Shown here: positions 1-6,697 of the stretch, in pieces | Layout: each line of letters starts with the position of its first letter | How positions within the stretch are numbered: the stretch's first letter is position 1 | Origin: an uncultured Aquabacterium sp. | GTDB lineage: Bacteria; Pseudomonadota; Gammaproteobacteria; Burkholderiales; Burkholderiaceae_C | Assembly: GCA_937923225.1 (NCBI GenBank) | Contig: CALAKR010000007.1 | Span: forward strand, 1-6,778 | DNA length: 6,778 nucleotides | Reading direction: 5' to 3' | Program-made: the position numbers and the translations under genes | The notes under the pieces: model-generated | Told to the model about the DNA's origin: nothing | The model's input: only the letters and a program-made list of their open reading frames with translations | The model's database searches: none

Positions 1-152
1 GTGTGCTCGGGTGGGTCCATCATCACGATCGGCGCGAGGTCGTCGCCGAGCACGCCGGCGGTCTTCTTGGCGGCGACCTTGGTCATCACGGATACATCGT
101 CCAGCACGGTGGCGATGTCGTCGATCAGGGCAAGCAGGCTACTGGCGGCCAC
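1..152 (-). CDS. DUF808 (YedI-type) inner-membrane protein, N-terminal fragment
   Basis: This is the first 50 codons of a gene reading leftward off the window. The visible protein contains [12 protein letters not shown], then [19 protein letters not shown]. That is the characteristic N-terminus of the DUF808 family (E. coli YedI), predicted multi-pass inner-membrane proteins of unknown function. The start is a GTG at 152-150 because GAAGGAG lies at 164-158, five bases upstream, and because the family's proteins begin right here (M-A-x-S-S-L-L). After GDDLA the sequence reads [11 protein letters not shown]. As I remember the family, this position usually reads something like xLNAxQVxGV, so the last dozen residues may be a divergent subgroup, a sequencing or frame problem, or a real difference. 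The family call rests on about 40 residues; the function is unknown. Confidence 0.8.
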   Translation of the reverse strand, partial: MAASSLLALIDDIATVLDDVSVMTKVAAKKTAGVLGDDLAPIVMMDPPEH

Positions 153-157
153 GGGGG

Positions 158-164
158 CTCCTTC
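158..164 (-). promoter_or_regulatory. Shine-Dalgarno of the DUF808 gene
   Basis: Read on the minus strand this is GAAGGAG, five bases before a GTG codon. It is the strongest ribosome-binding site in the window and decides the GTG start at 152. Confidence 0.75.
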
Positions 165-166
165 AG

Positions 167-178
167 ATTCGTTCGAAT
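167..178. repeat. Perfect 5-bp inverted repeat in the DUF808 leader
   Basis: The sequence ATTCG-TT-CGAAT has perfect 5-bp arms around a 2-bp centre. It lies two bases upstream of the DUF808 Shine-Dalgarno. It could be an operator for a dimeric repressor or a small hairpin near the ribosome-binding site. A 10-bp match can also arise by chance, so the role is only inferred. Confidence 0.35.
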
Positions 179-321
179 GGGGGTAGATGGGCCGTGTCCG
201 TAAACTGCCCACGTGCGCCAGAGCGAGACTGTAACTGCTGTTCATGTCGCTGGCAGCCTTCTGTTCTGCCGCTTGTCGCCTGAAATGCCCGGTTTGAGGG
301 GCCTCCGACTTGGCCTTTCGG

Positions 322-350
322 TTCTCAGCCCGGCCGATTTCCCCGACAAT
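322..350 (+). promoter_or_regulatory. Weak candidate rimO promoter, short leader
   Basis: TTCTCA (322-327; 4 of 6 to TTGACA), a 17-bp spacer and GACAAT (345-350; 4 of 6 to TATAAT) end eight bases before the rimO ATG. Transcription would then begin at or within about two bases of the start codon. There is no Shine-Dalgarno in CCAGCCCC before the ATG, which fits a leaderless or near-leaderless message. Each hexamer alone is weak. Confidence 0.35.
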
Positions 351-358
351 CCAGCCCC

Positions 359-1780
359 ATGACGTTCGACCCGACCCTTTCCTCCGCCGTCCCCCCGGTA
401 GTTCCTGGCGCGCCTGCGCCCAAAATTGGCTTCGTTTCACTGGGCTGCCCCAAGGCTTTGACCGATTCCGAATTGATCCTCACCCAGTTGCGGGCTGAGG
501 GCTACGAGACCAGCAAGACCTTCAACGGTGCCGACCTGGTCATCGTGAACACCTGCGGCTTCATCGACGATGCCGTCAAGGAAAGCCTGGACACCATCGG
601 CGAGGCCTTGGCCGAGAACGGCAAGGTCATCGTGACGGGGTGCCTGGGCGCCAAGGCCGGCGAGGGCGGCGAGAACCTGATCCGCCAGGTGCACCCCAAG
701 GTGCTGGCCGTGACCGGCCCCCACGCCACGCAGGAGGTGATGGACGCCGTGCACGTGCACGTGCCCAAGCCGCATGACCCCTTCATCGACCTGGTGCCCG
801 AGGCACGCGGCGTGGCCGGCATCAAGCTCACGCCCAAGCATTACGCCTACCTGAAGATCAGCGAAGGCTGCAACCACCGTTGCAGCTTCTGCATCATCCC
901 CAGCATGCGCGGTGATCTGGTCTCGCGCCCCATCGGCGAGGTGCTGAGCGAGGCCAAGGCCCTGTTCGAATCCGGCGTGAAGGAGCTGCTGCTCATCAGC
1001 CAGGACACCAGCGCCTACGGCGTGGACGTGAAGTACCGCACTGGCTTCTGGGATGGCAAACCCGTCAAGACCAAGCTGTACGACATGGTCGAGCAGCTCG
1101 GTGCGCTGGCGCAGCAGCACGGCGCCTGGGTGCGCCTGCACTACGTCTACCCCTATCCGCACGTCGACGAGATCGTGCCGCTGATGGCGCAGGGCCTGGT
1201 GCTGCCTTACCTGGACGTGCCCTTCCAGCACGCCCACCCGGACATGCTCAAGCGCATGAAGCGCCCGGCCAACGGCGAGAAGAACCTCGATCGCCTGCGC
1301 CGCTGGCGCGAGATCTGCCCCGAAATCGTCGTGCGCAGCACCTTCATCGCTGGCTTCCCGGGCGAGACGGAAGAAGAGTTCGACTACCTGCTCGACTTCA
1401 TGCGCGAGGCCCGCATCGACCGTGCCGGCTGCTTCGCCTATTCGCCCATCGAAGGCGCGCCGGCCAACGAGCTGCCCGGTGCCTTGCCCGACGAGGTGCG
1501 TGAGGATCGCCGCGCCCGCTTCATGGCCGTGGCGGAGCAGGTCTCCATCGCCAAGCTGCAGGAGCGCGTGGGCGCCACCATGCAGGTGCTGGTGGACAGC
1601 GCCCCGGCGCTGGGCCGCAAGGGCGGGGTGGGGCGCTGCTACGCCGATGCGCCCGAGATCGACGGCACCGTGCGCCTGCTGCCGCCGCAGAAGGCCAGCA
1701 AGACGCTCAAAGTGGGTGAATTCACCCGCGCCAAGATCGTGGCCGTCGAAGGGCATGACCTGATCGCCATGCCGATCTGA
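359..1780 (+). CDS. rimO: Ribosomal protein uS12 methylthiotransferase RimO
   Basis: RimO is a cytoplasmic radical-SAM enzyme that adds a methylthio group to the beta carbon of a conserved aspartate of ribosomal protein S12 (D89 in E. coli). The 473-residue product shows the full three-domain layout. The N-terminal MTTase domain (about 21-135) has the second-cluster cysteines C30 (SLGCPK), C66 (NTCGF) and C95 (TGCLG). The radical-SAM domain (about 157-395) has the CxxxCxxC motif at C171, C175 and C178 (GCNHRCSFC). A C-terminal TRAM domain (about 402-473) binds the substrate. [12 protein letters not shown] and the CNHRC motif separate it from the tRNA enzyme MiaB. Length is slightly above the roughly 440 of E. 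coli because of a Pro/Ala-rich N-terminal tail of about 20 residues. The ATG at 359 lacks a Shine-Dalgarno; I see no better downstream start before the conserved KIGFVSLGC. metC follows 24 bp later on the same strand. Confidence 0.97.
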   Translation: MTFDPTLSSAVPPVVPGAPAPKIGFVSLGCPKALTDSELILTQLRAEGYETSKTFNGADLVIVNTCGFIDDAVKESLDTIGEALAENGKVIVTGCLGAKAGEGGENLIRQVHPKVLAVTGPHATQEVMDAVHVHVPKPHDPFIDLVPEARGVAGIKLTPKHYAYLKISEGCNHRCSFCIIPSMRGDLVSRPIGEVLSEAKALFESGVKELLLISQDTSAYGVDVKYRTGFWDGKPVKTKLYDMVEQLGALAQQHGAWVRLHYVYPYPHVDEIVPLMAQGLVLPYLDVPFQHAHPDMLKRMKRPANGEKNLDRLRRWREICPEIVVRSTFIAGFPGETEEEFDYLLDFMREARIDRAGCFAYSPIEGAPANELPGALPDEVREDRRARFMAVAEQVSIAKLQERVGATMQVLVDSAPALGRKGGVGRCYADAPEIDGTVRLLPPQKASKTLKVGEFTRAKIVAVEGHDLIAMPI

Positions 1781-1791
1781 GCGTCGCCCGG

Positions 1792-1797
1792 TATCCT
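1792..1797 (+). promoter_or_regulatory. Candidate -10 element close to the metC start
   Basis: TATCCT (4 of 6 to TATAAT) ends seven bases before the metC ATG, and the bases between contain no Shine-Dalgarno. The hexamer 17 bp upstream (ATGCCG) is a poor -35. If it is active, metC would have its own nearly leaderless transcript starting inside the rimO-metC gap, in addition to any read-through from rimO. Confidence 0.3.
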
Positions 1798-1804
1798 TGC
1801 GCGG

Positions 1805-3034
1805 ATGAGCAGCGACAAGACCGGCACACCTCCCATCACCAGTACTGACCTGATCCACCACGGCTACGAGCCGCCGGGTGGTTTCAGGTCTGTGGTGCCG
1901 GGCATCTTCAAGGCCTCTACCGTGATCTTCGAGGACACGGCGGCCCTGCGTTCGCGCCAGTGGAAGGACAAGAGCGGCTACACCTACGGCCTGCACGGCA
2001 CACCCAGCACCTTCACGCTGGAAGAGCGCCTGTCCACGCTGGAAGGCGGTACACGCACCTTGCTCGTGCCCTCCGGCCTGGCCGCCATCGGCGTGGTGGG
2101 GCTGTCGCTGTTGCGTCCGGGTGACGAAGTGCTGATCCCCGACAACGCCTACGGCCCCAACAAGGATTTCGCACGAGGCGAGCTCAAGCAGTGGGGCGTT
2201 GAACATCACTTCTACGATTCGCAGGATGCCGCTTCGCTTGAAGCCCTGATCAACGAGCGCACCCGCCTGGTCTGGCTGGAAGCGGCCGGCTCCGTCACGC
2301 TGGAGTTCCCGGATCTGGTCCGCCTCCTGGCTGTGGCGCGTCGCCACCCCGGCATCACCGTGGCGCTGGACAACACCTGGGGCGCGGGGCTGGCGTTCAA
2401 TGCTTTCGCCATTCCCACGCCACAGGGGCCGCAGGCGGTGGACATCTCCATCCATGCGCTCACCAAGTACCCCTCTGGCGGCGGTGATGTGCTGATGGGC
2501 GCCATCACCACGCGCGATCCGGCCATGCACCACCAGCTCAACATGACGCACATGCGCCTGGGGCTGGGCGTGGGCGCCAACGATGTCGAAGGCATCTTGC
2601 GCGGCCTGGCCAGCATGCCCTTGCGCTATGCGGCGCAGGATGCGGCGGCAAGGCGCATTGCGCAGTGGTGTGAAAGCCGATCCGAGTTTGCGCAGGTGCT
2701 GCACCCCGCATTGCCGGGCTCGCCCGGGCACGCCCACTGGGCTGCCACCTGTGGTGCGGCGGCAGGCCTGGTGTCTGTGGTGTTCAACGGCGAGCGCCAC
2801 AGTGCGCAGCAGGTCGACGCCTTCGTCGATGCGCTGCGCCTGTTCAAGATCGGCTATTCATGGGGCGGGCCGGTCAGCCTGGTCGTACCCTATGAGATCC
2901 AGGGCATGCGGCGGCATGGGCCTTTTGCCACGCAGCGTGGCACATTGGTGCGTTTTGCGATCGGGCTGGAGCAGGTCGATGACCTGATTGCGGATCTTAC
3001 GCAGGCGCTTCAGGCGCTCGATACACCCGCCTGA
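1805..3034 (+). CDS. metC: Cystathionine beta-lyase, PLP-dependent (Cys/Met metabolism family)
   Basis: This enzyme splits L-cystathionine into homocysteine, pyruvate and ammonia, the second transsulfuration step toward methionine, in the cytoplasm. The 409-residue protein is a fold-type I PLP enzyme of usual length. Visible landmarks are the ring-stacking tyrosine Y116 (NAYGPN), the pyridine-nitrogen aspartate D189 (ALDNTWG), the Schiff-base lysine K221 (LTKYPSGGGDVLMG) and the carboxylate-binding arginine R383 (VRFAIGLE). At the phosphate-contact loop it reads YGLHGTPST (61-69). E. coli MetC has YGRRGT there, so the usual arginine is replaced by leucine; I recall similar loops in other betaproteobacterial MetC proteins. 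MetC, not MetB or a gamma-lyase, is favoured by overall resemblance and the LTKYPSG loop, but substrate is not proven by sequence. It lies 24 bp after rimO and is convergent with smpB. The ATG at 1805 is the first plausible start. Confidence 0.9.
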   Translation: MSSDKTGTPPITSTDLIHHGYEPPGGFRSVVPGIFKASTVIFEDTAALRSRQWKDKSGYTYGLHGTPSTFTLEERLSTLEGGTRTLLVPSGLAAIGVVGLSLLRPGDEVLIPDNAYGPNKDFARGELKQWGVEHHFYDSQDAASLEALINERTRLVWLEAAGSVTLEFPDLVRLLAVARRHPGITVALDNTWGAGLAFNAFAIPTPQGPQAVDISIHALTKYPSGGGDVLMGAITTRDPAMHHQLNMTHMRLGLGVGANDVEGILRGLASMPLRYAAQDAAARRIAQWCESRSEFAQVLHPALPGSPGHAHWAATCGAAAGLVSVVFNGERHSAQQVDAFVDALRLFKIGYSWGGPVSLVVPYEIQGMRRHGPFATQRGTLVRFAIGLEQVDDLIADLTQALQALDTPA

Positions 3035-3040
3035 GCCCGC

Positions 3041-3066
3041 CAAGGCCGCAAGCGGCTCAATCCTTG
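3041..3066. terminator. Weak hairpin in the metC/smpB convergent gap
   Basis: GCCGC-AA-GCGGC (3045-3056) is a perfect inverted repeat filling most of the 22-bp gap between the metC and smpB stop codons. Outer arms CAAGG (3041-3045) and CCTTG (3062-3066) offer an alternative longer fold. It could end transcription from both sides, but there is no T-run on either strand, so it is not a classic intrinsic terminator. Confidence 0.35.
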
Positions 3067-3521
3067 CCGGCCGACGAGACTTTGTGCCGCATCAGGCGGC
3101 CTTTCTCCCGTTCCCAATCCCGGTCCTTGATGGTGTTGCGCTTGTCGTGCTCGGCCTTGCCCTTGGCCAGGCCGATATCCGCCTTCACGCGGCCGCCCTT
3201 GTAGTGCAGGTTCAGCGGTACCAGGGTGTAGCCCTTTTGCTCGGTCTTGCCGATCAGGCGGCGGATCTCCTGGCGGTGCATCAGGAGCTTCTTGGTGCGG
3301 TCGGCCTCGGGCTTGATGTGCGTGGACGCCGAACGCAGCGCGTTGATGCGCAGGCCGATCAGGAAGAGCTCGCCATCCTTGACGACCACGTAGCCGTCCG
3401 TCAGCTGCACCTGCCCTTCGCGGATGGCCTTCACTTCCCAGCCTTCCAGCACGATGCCCGCCTCGAAGCGTTCCTCGATGTGGTAGTTGAATAAGGCTTT
3501 TCTATTCTCTGCGATCGACAT
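3057..3521 (-). CDS. smpB: SsrA-binding protein SmpB
   Basis: SmpB binds tmRNA (SsrA) and brings it to ribosomes stalled on broken messages, so the incomplete protein is tagged for breakdown and the ribosome is freed. The 154-residue product has the normal length and order. It shows an N-terminal [18 protein letters not shown] block, the RNA-binding beta-barrel with [10 protein letters not shown], and [27 protein letters not shown] follows. A basic C-terminal tail (about 122-150, [15 protein letters not shown]) enters the empty mRNA channel in family members. The ATG at 3521 matches the family start (MSIAENRKA). The leader has no clear Shine-Dalgarno. A minus-strand TAGAAT at 3557-3552 could be its -10, overlapping the ratA start codon, but I find no good -35. 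The ssrA RNA gene is not in this window. Confidence 0.98.
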   Translation of the reverse strand: MSIAENRKALFNYHIEERFEAGIVLEGWEVKAIREGQVQLTDGYVVVKDGELFLIGLRINALRSASTHIKPEADRTKKLLMHRQEIRRLIGKTEQKGYTLVPLNLHYKGGRVKADIGLAKGKAEHDKRNTIKDRDWEREKGRLMRHKVSSAGKD

Positions 3522-3545
3522 GGAAAGGCGTGGCGTCTCTAAAAT
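3515..3545 (+). promoter_or_regulatory. Candidate ratAB promoter in the smpB-ratA gap
   Basis: TCGACA (3515-3520; 5 of 6 to TTGACA) and TAAAAT (3540-3545; 5 of 6 to TATAAT) are separated by 19 bp, slightly long. The -35 overlaps the smpB start codon. The predicted start lies a few bases before the ratA ATG at 3557, with no room for a Shine-Dalgarno, so the message would be nearly leaderless. Confidence 0.45.
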
Positions 3546-3556
3546 GGCGACATTCT

Positions 3557-4036
3557 ATGAAGCATGTCCAAAAGTCTGTCCTGCTCTGGTATTCACCCAG
3601 CGAGATGTACGCGCTGGTGACCAACGTGCAAGACTACCCCAAGTTCCTGCCCTGGTGTGATCGGGCCGAGGTGCTGCAGACGCACGACGACGGCGTCACG
3701 GCGCGCCTGCACATCGCGTTTGCCGGTGTGCGCCAGGCCTTCACGACGCGCAACGTCAACATTGATGCCGAGCAGGTGGTGATGAAGCTGGTGGATGGCC
3801 CGTTCTCCAAGCTGGAAGGCGTATGGAAGTTCATCCCGCTGCAGGCGCCAGGCCAGCCCGCGCAAGGAGAGGGCGCCGCTGCGCAGCCCACGGCCTGCAA
3901 GGTGGAGTTCTCGCTGCAGTACGCATTTGCCAACCGGCCTCTGGAGATGGTGGTCAGCCCCGTGTTCGACCGCATCGCCAACACGTTCGTCGATGCCTTC
4001 GTCAAGCGCGCGGAGCAGGTGTATGGCGCTCGCTGA
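3557..4036 (+). CDS. ratA: RatA, START-domain ribosome-association toxin / Coq10-like protein
   Basis: E. coli RatA was reported to bind the 50S subunit and block 70S formation. The same family includes mitochondrial Coq10, a ubiquinone-binding chaperone, so the native role here could be either. The 159-residue product carries the family's N-terminus (MKHVQKSVLLWYSPSEMYAL), the DYPKFLPWC motif (26-34) and the C-terminal helix FDRIANTFVDAFVKRAEQVYG. These mark a polyketide cyclase/dehydrase (START-like) domain along the whole length. Residues about 96-112, rich in Gln, Ala, Pro and Gly, look like an extra loop compared with E. coli RatA. An upstream in-frame ATG at 3530 would add nine residues. 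I prefer 3557 because it matches the family start and the upstream codons overlap the likely -10. It is divergent from smpB and overlaps ratB by 14 nt, as expected for a ratA-ratB operon. Confidence 0.93.
   Translation: MKHVQKSVLLWYSPSEMYALVTNVQDYPKFLPWCDRAEVLQTHDDGVTARLHIAFAGVRQAFTTRNVNIDAEQVVMKLVDGPFSKLEGVWKFIPLQAPGQPAQGEGAAAQPTACKVEFSLQYAFANRPLEMVVSPVFDRIANTFVDAFVKRAEQVYGAR
4012..4020 (+). promoter_or_regulatory. Shine-Dalgarno of ratB inside ratA
   Basis: GGAGCAGGT lies just before the ratB ATG at 4023. GGAG ends seven bases from the start. It sits in the last codons of ratA, supporting translational coupling and fixing the ratB start at 4023, not at the earlier in-frame ATG at 3795. Confidence 0.6.
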
Positions 4037-4451
4037 GCCTGCTGCGATCGAACCTGCGGCGGGCAAACTGAATGTCGAGGTGGCCTGGAGTACAGGGCCG
4101 CGCCAGATGATGCTTCGCGCTCTGGCATTGCAGGCCGGATCCACGGTTCAGGATGCGCTGGTAGCCTGTGGCCTGTGGCTGCCAAGGGAATCTGACGACA
4201 CCGAGGCGTGTGACGCCGTGGATGGCGCACACGTGGGGATCTGGGGGCGCAAGGCAGCCCTGGATACGTTGCTGCGCGAGGGGGACCGCGTCGAGTGCTA
4301 TCGCGCACTCAAAGTGGATCCCAAAGAGGCGCGTCGCGTGCGTTACCGCGCACATGGTGAAAAACTGCCCAAGGGCGTTCACCGGGCGAAGGGCCGCGTG
4401 GTGGACATGACCCAGGCGCCCGACAAACGCCTGGACGACCCTACGGGTTAA
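4023..4451 (+). CDS. ratB: RatB / RnfH-family (UPF0125) beta-grasp protein
   Basis: This is a small protein of the RnfH/RatB family, which has a ubiquitin-like beta-grasp fold; its biochemical role is not settled. It is typically encoded next to ratA, or near rnf genes in some bacteria. The core spans about residues 14-102. It includes LNVEVAWST at the first strand, VGIWGRKAALDTLLREGDRV (71-90) and CYRALKVDPKEARR (92-105), which are family hallmarks. The protein is 142 residues, longer than the usual 95-110. The extra roughly 38 residues after DPKEARR are rich in Arg, Lys and His up to about 124, then become acidic, and I cannot assign them. The start at 4023 overlaps the ratA stop by 14 nt, with a Shine-Dalgarno just upstream, so the two genes are almost certainly cotranscribed. 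It is convergent with the DUF4124 gene 25 bp away, and I see no strong terminator in that gap. Confidence 0.9.
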   Translation: MALAEPAAIEPAAGKLNVEVAWSTGPRQMMLRALALQAGSTVQDALVACGLWLPRESDDTEACDAVDGAHVGIWGRKAALDTLLREGDRVECYRALKVDPKEARRVRYRAHGEKLPKGVHRAKGRVVDMTQAPDKRLDDPTG

Positions 4452-4476
4452 AGCCCCAGGCCGCGTCAGGCAAGGC

Positions 4477-4998
4477 TCACTTGCAGTTGTTGTTGAGCAC
4501 GTCGCGGTTGCGCGAGGTCTCCTGGGCGCGGGCCGCGTCATCGAGGATCTCGCGCTCGCCACTCGCATTGGTGCGGGCGATGCGCATGCCACTGTCCAGC
4601 GAGCGCTGGTAGCTGCGGGCACGTTCACAGTTGGCGGCGCGGGTCTTGGCCTGCTCTGCGTCGGCGGCCTTCTTGGCTGCATCCTTTTCGGCTTCGGCCT
4701 TGCGCTTGCGGGCCTCGAGCTCGGGGTCGGAGGCCTTCAAGCCGGGCAGCGGGGCTGCAGAAGCGGCTGGGGCAGGTGCAGTGGGCAATGCTTGCGCGGC
4801 ACGGGCCGAACCGCTGGGGCGGCCCAGGATGTCCTTGTCCAGCACGCCGGGCGGGGGCGGGCGGTCGCTGTACTGGATCTGGCCCTGGGCGTCACGCCAC
4901 TTCCACTGCGCGGCAGCTTCGGTGGGCGATGTGAACAACGCGGCCAGCATCAGCGGCGCGGCGGCCATGGCAAAGAAGGCGAGTCGGTTCGTGCGCAT
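4477..4998 (-). CDS. Secreted DUF4124-domain protein with coiled coil
   Basis: This 173-residue protein is predicted to be exported to the periplasm. It starts with a Sec signal peptide: Arg2 and Arg5, a hydrophobic stretch at 6-22 and likely cleavage after AAA at 28-30. Right after the cut comes the DUF4124 motif WKWRDAQGQIQYSDRPPP (32-49). A Pro/Ala linker follows (about 70-88), then a charged Ala/Glu/Lys helix (about 92-130) likely to form a coiled coil. The C-terminal part has two cysteines, C124 and C172, that could form a disulfide. DUF4124 has no established function; it is widespread in Beta- and Gammaproteobacteria. I chose the ATG at 4998 because the signal peptide begins there; an upstream in-frame ATG at 5085 would bury it behind 29 residues that do not look like part of the protein. 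It is divergent from guaB. Confidence 0.87.
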   Translation of the reverse strand: MRTNRLAFFAMAAAPLMLAALFTSPTEAAAQWKWRDAQGQIQYSDRPPPPGVLDKDILGRPSGSARAAQALPTAPAPAASAAPLPGLKASDPELEARKRKAEAEKDAAKKAADAEQAKTRAANCERARSYQRSLDSGMRIARTNASGEREILDDAARAQETSRNRDVLNNNCK

Positions 4999-5005
4999 GG
5001 GCCGC

Positions 5006-5011
5006 AGTGTA
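5006..5011 (-). promoter_or_regulatory. Candidate -10 of the DUF4124 gene, near-leaderless
   Basis: On the minus strand this reads TACACT (4 of 6 to TATAAT). It ends seven bases before the ATG at 4998, and the intervening GCGGCCC is not a Shine-Dalgarno. I find no convincing -35 at 16-18 bp. The spacing mirrors the candidate -10 elements of rimO and metC. Confidence 0.35.
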
Positions 5012-5084
5012 GCGCCGCCGGCCCCGGCGCAGTCGTCGTCAGATGTGACGAGTTGCTGACAAAAGCCGCCCGGAAAACCCGACA

Positions 5085-5113
5085 CTGACGCCGCGGCCCG
5101 ACAGGTCTATAAT
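5085..5113 (+). promoter_or_regulatory. guaB sigma70-type promoter
   Basis: CTGACG (5085-5090; 4 of 6, with the TGAC core intact), a 17-bp spacer and a perfect TATAAT (5108-5113). Transcription should begin near 5120, giving a leader of about 19 nt. This is the best promoter in the window. I saw no PurR-like palindrome next to it. Confidence 0.75.
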
Positions 5114-5127
5114 CCGCTTTTGCGTCT

Positions 5128-5131
5128 GGAG
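5128..5131 (+). promoter_or_regulatory. Shine-Dalgarno of guaB
   Basis: GGAG ends seven bases before the guaB ATG at 5139, a normal spacing that confirms the start. Confidence 0.7.
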
Positions 5132-5138
5132 CCTGTTC

Positions 5139-6611
<1,473 letters not shown>

Positions 6612-6642
6612 TCCTGGTAGTTTGACGCGAAGGCATGGAAGG

Positions 6643-6662
6643 GGCGCCTGCGTGGCGCCTGC
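6643..6662. repeat. GGCGCC hairpin / 9-bp direct repeat downstream of guaB
   Basis: GGCGCCTGC occurs twice, at 6643-6651 and 6654-6662. Because GGCGCC is its own reverse complement, the two copies can also pair as a 6-bp all-GC stem with a TGCGT loop (6643-6659). It sits 31 bp after the guaB stop and could weaken read-through into the transporter gene. No T-run follows, so it is not a standard intrinsic terminator. Confidence 0.4.
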
Positions 6663-6697
6663 CGGCCGCCCTGACAACGACGACCGACAGGACAGCG

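Larger units (their letters stand above)
153..358. other. Divergent intergenic region between the DUF808 gene and rimO
   Basis: This 206-bp stretch is the longest gap between genes. It must hold the promoters for the leftward DUF808 gene and the rightward rimO. I see the DUF808 Shine-Dalgarno, the ATTCG/CGAAT inverted repeat and a weak rimO promoter near 322-350. I found no convincing sigma70 promoter for the DUF808 gene, no tRNA and no terminator. The short plus-strand frames through it look like extensions of out-of-frame reading and match no family I recognise. Confidence 0.6.

Noticed and set aside
1..283. Plus-strand short open frames at the left edge
   Set aside because: They lie opposite the DUF808 N-terminus and extend into non-coding DNA. 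Translations are low-complexity Arg/Ser/Gly mixtures without family resemblance.
749..764. Palindromic GTGCAC/GCACGTGC run, with a perfect 14-bp palindrome at 751-764
   Set aside because: It encodes alternating Val-His codons (VHVHV) inside rimO; codon repetition explains the symmetry.
437..2800. 787-codon open frame on the minus strand opposite rimO and metC
   Set aside because: Both plus-strand genes are clearly real. In GC-rich DNA the opposite frame lacks stops because third positions are G/C. The translation is rich in His, Gly, Ala, Val and Gln, with no recognisable domain or ribosome-binding site.
2988..3494. 168-codon plus-strand open frame opposite smpB
   Set aside because: SmpB on the minus strand is unmistakable; this frame is its antisense shadow.
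3530..3556. Upstream in-frame ATG that would lengthen RatA by nine residues
   Set aside because: The added residues match nothing in the family and overlap the likely -10 element; MKHVQKS is the family's normal start.
4452..4476. Possible bidirectional terminator between ratB and the DUF4124 gene
   Set aside because: The 25-bp gap has only short, imperfect complementary segments and no T-run.
3634..4682. Minus-strand open frames of 183-226 codons opposite ratA-ratB and running into the DUF4124 gene
   Set aside because: The overlapped genes are well supported by family motifs. These frames are Arg/Pro/Ser-rich with no domain and no start signal.
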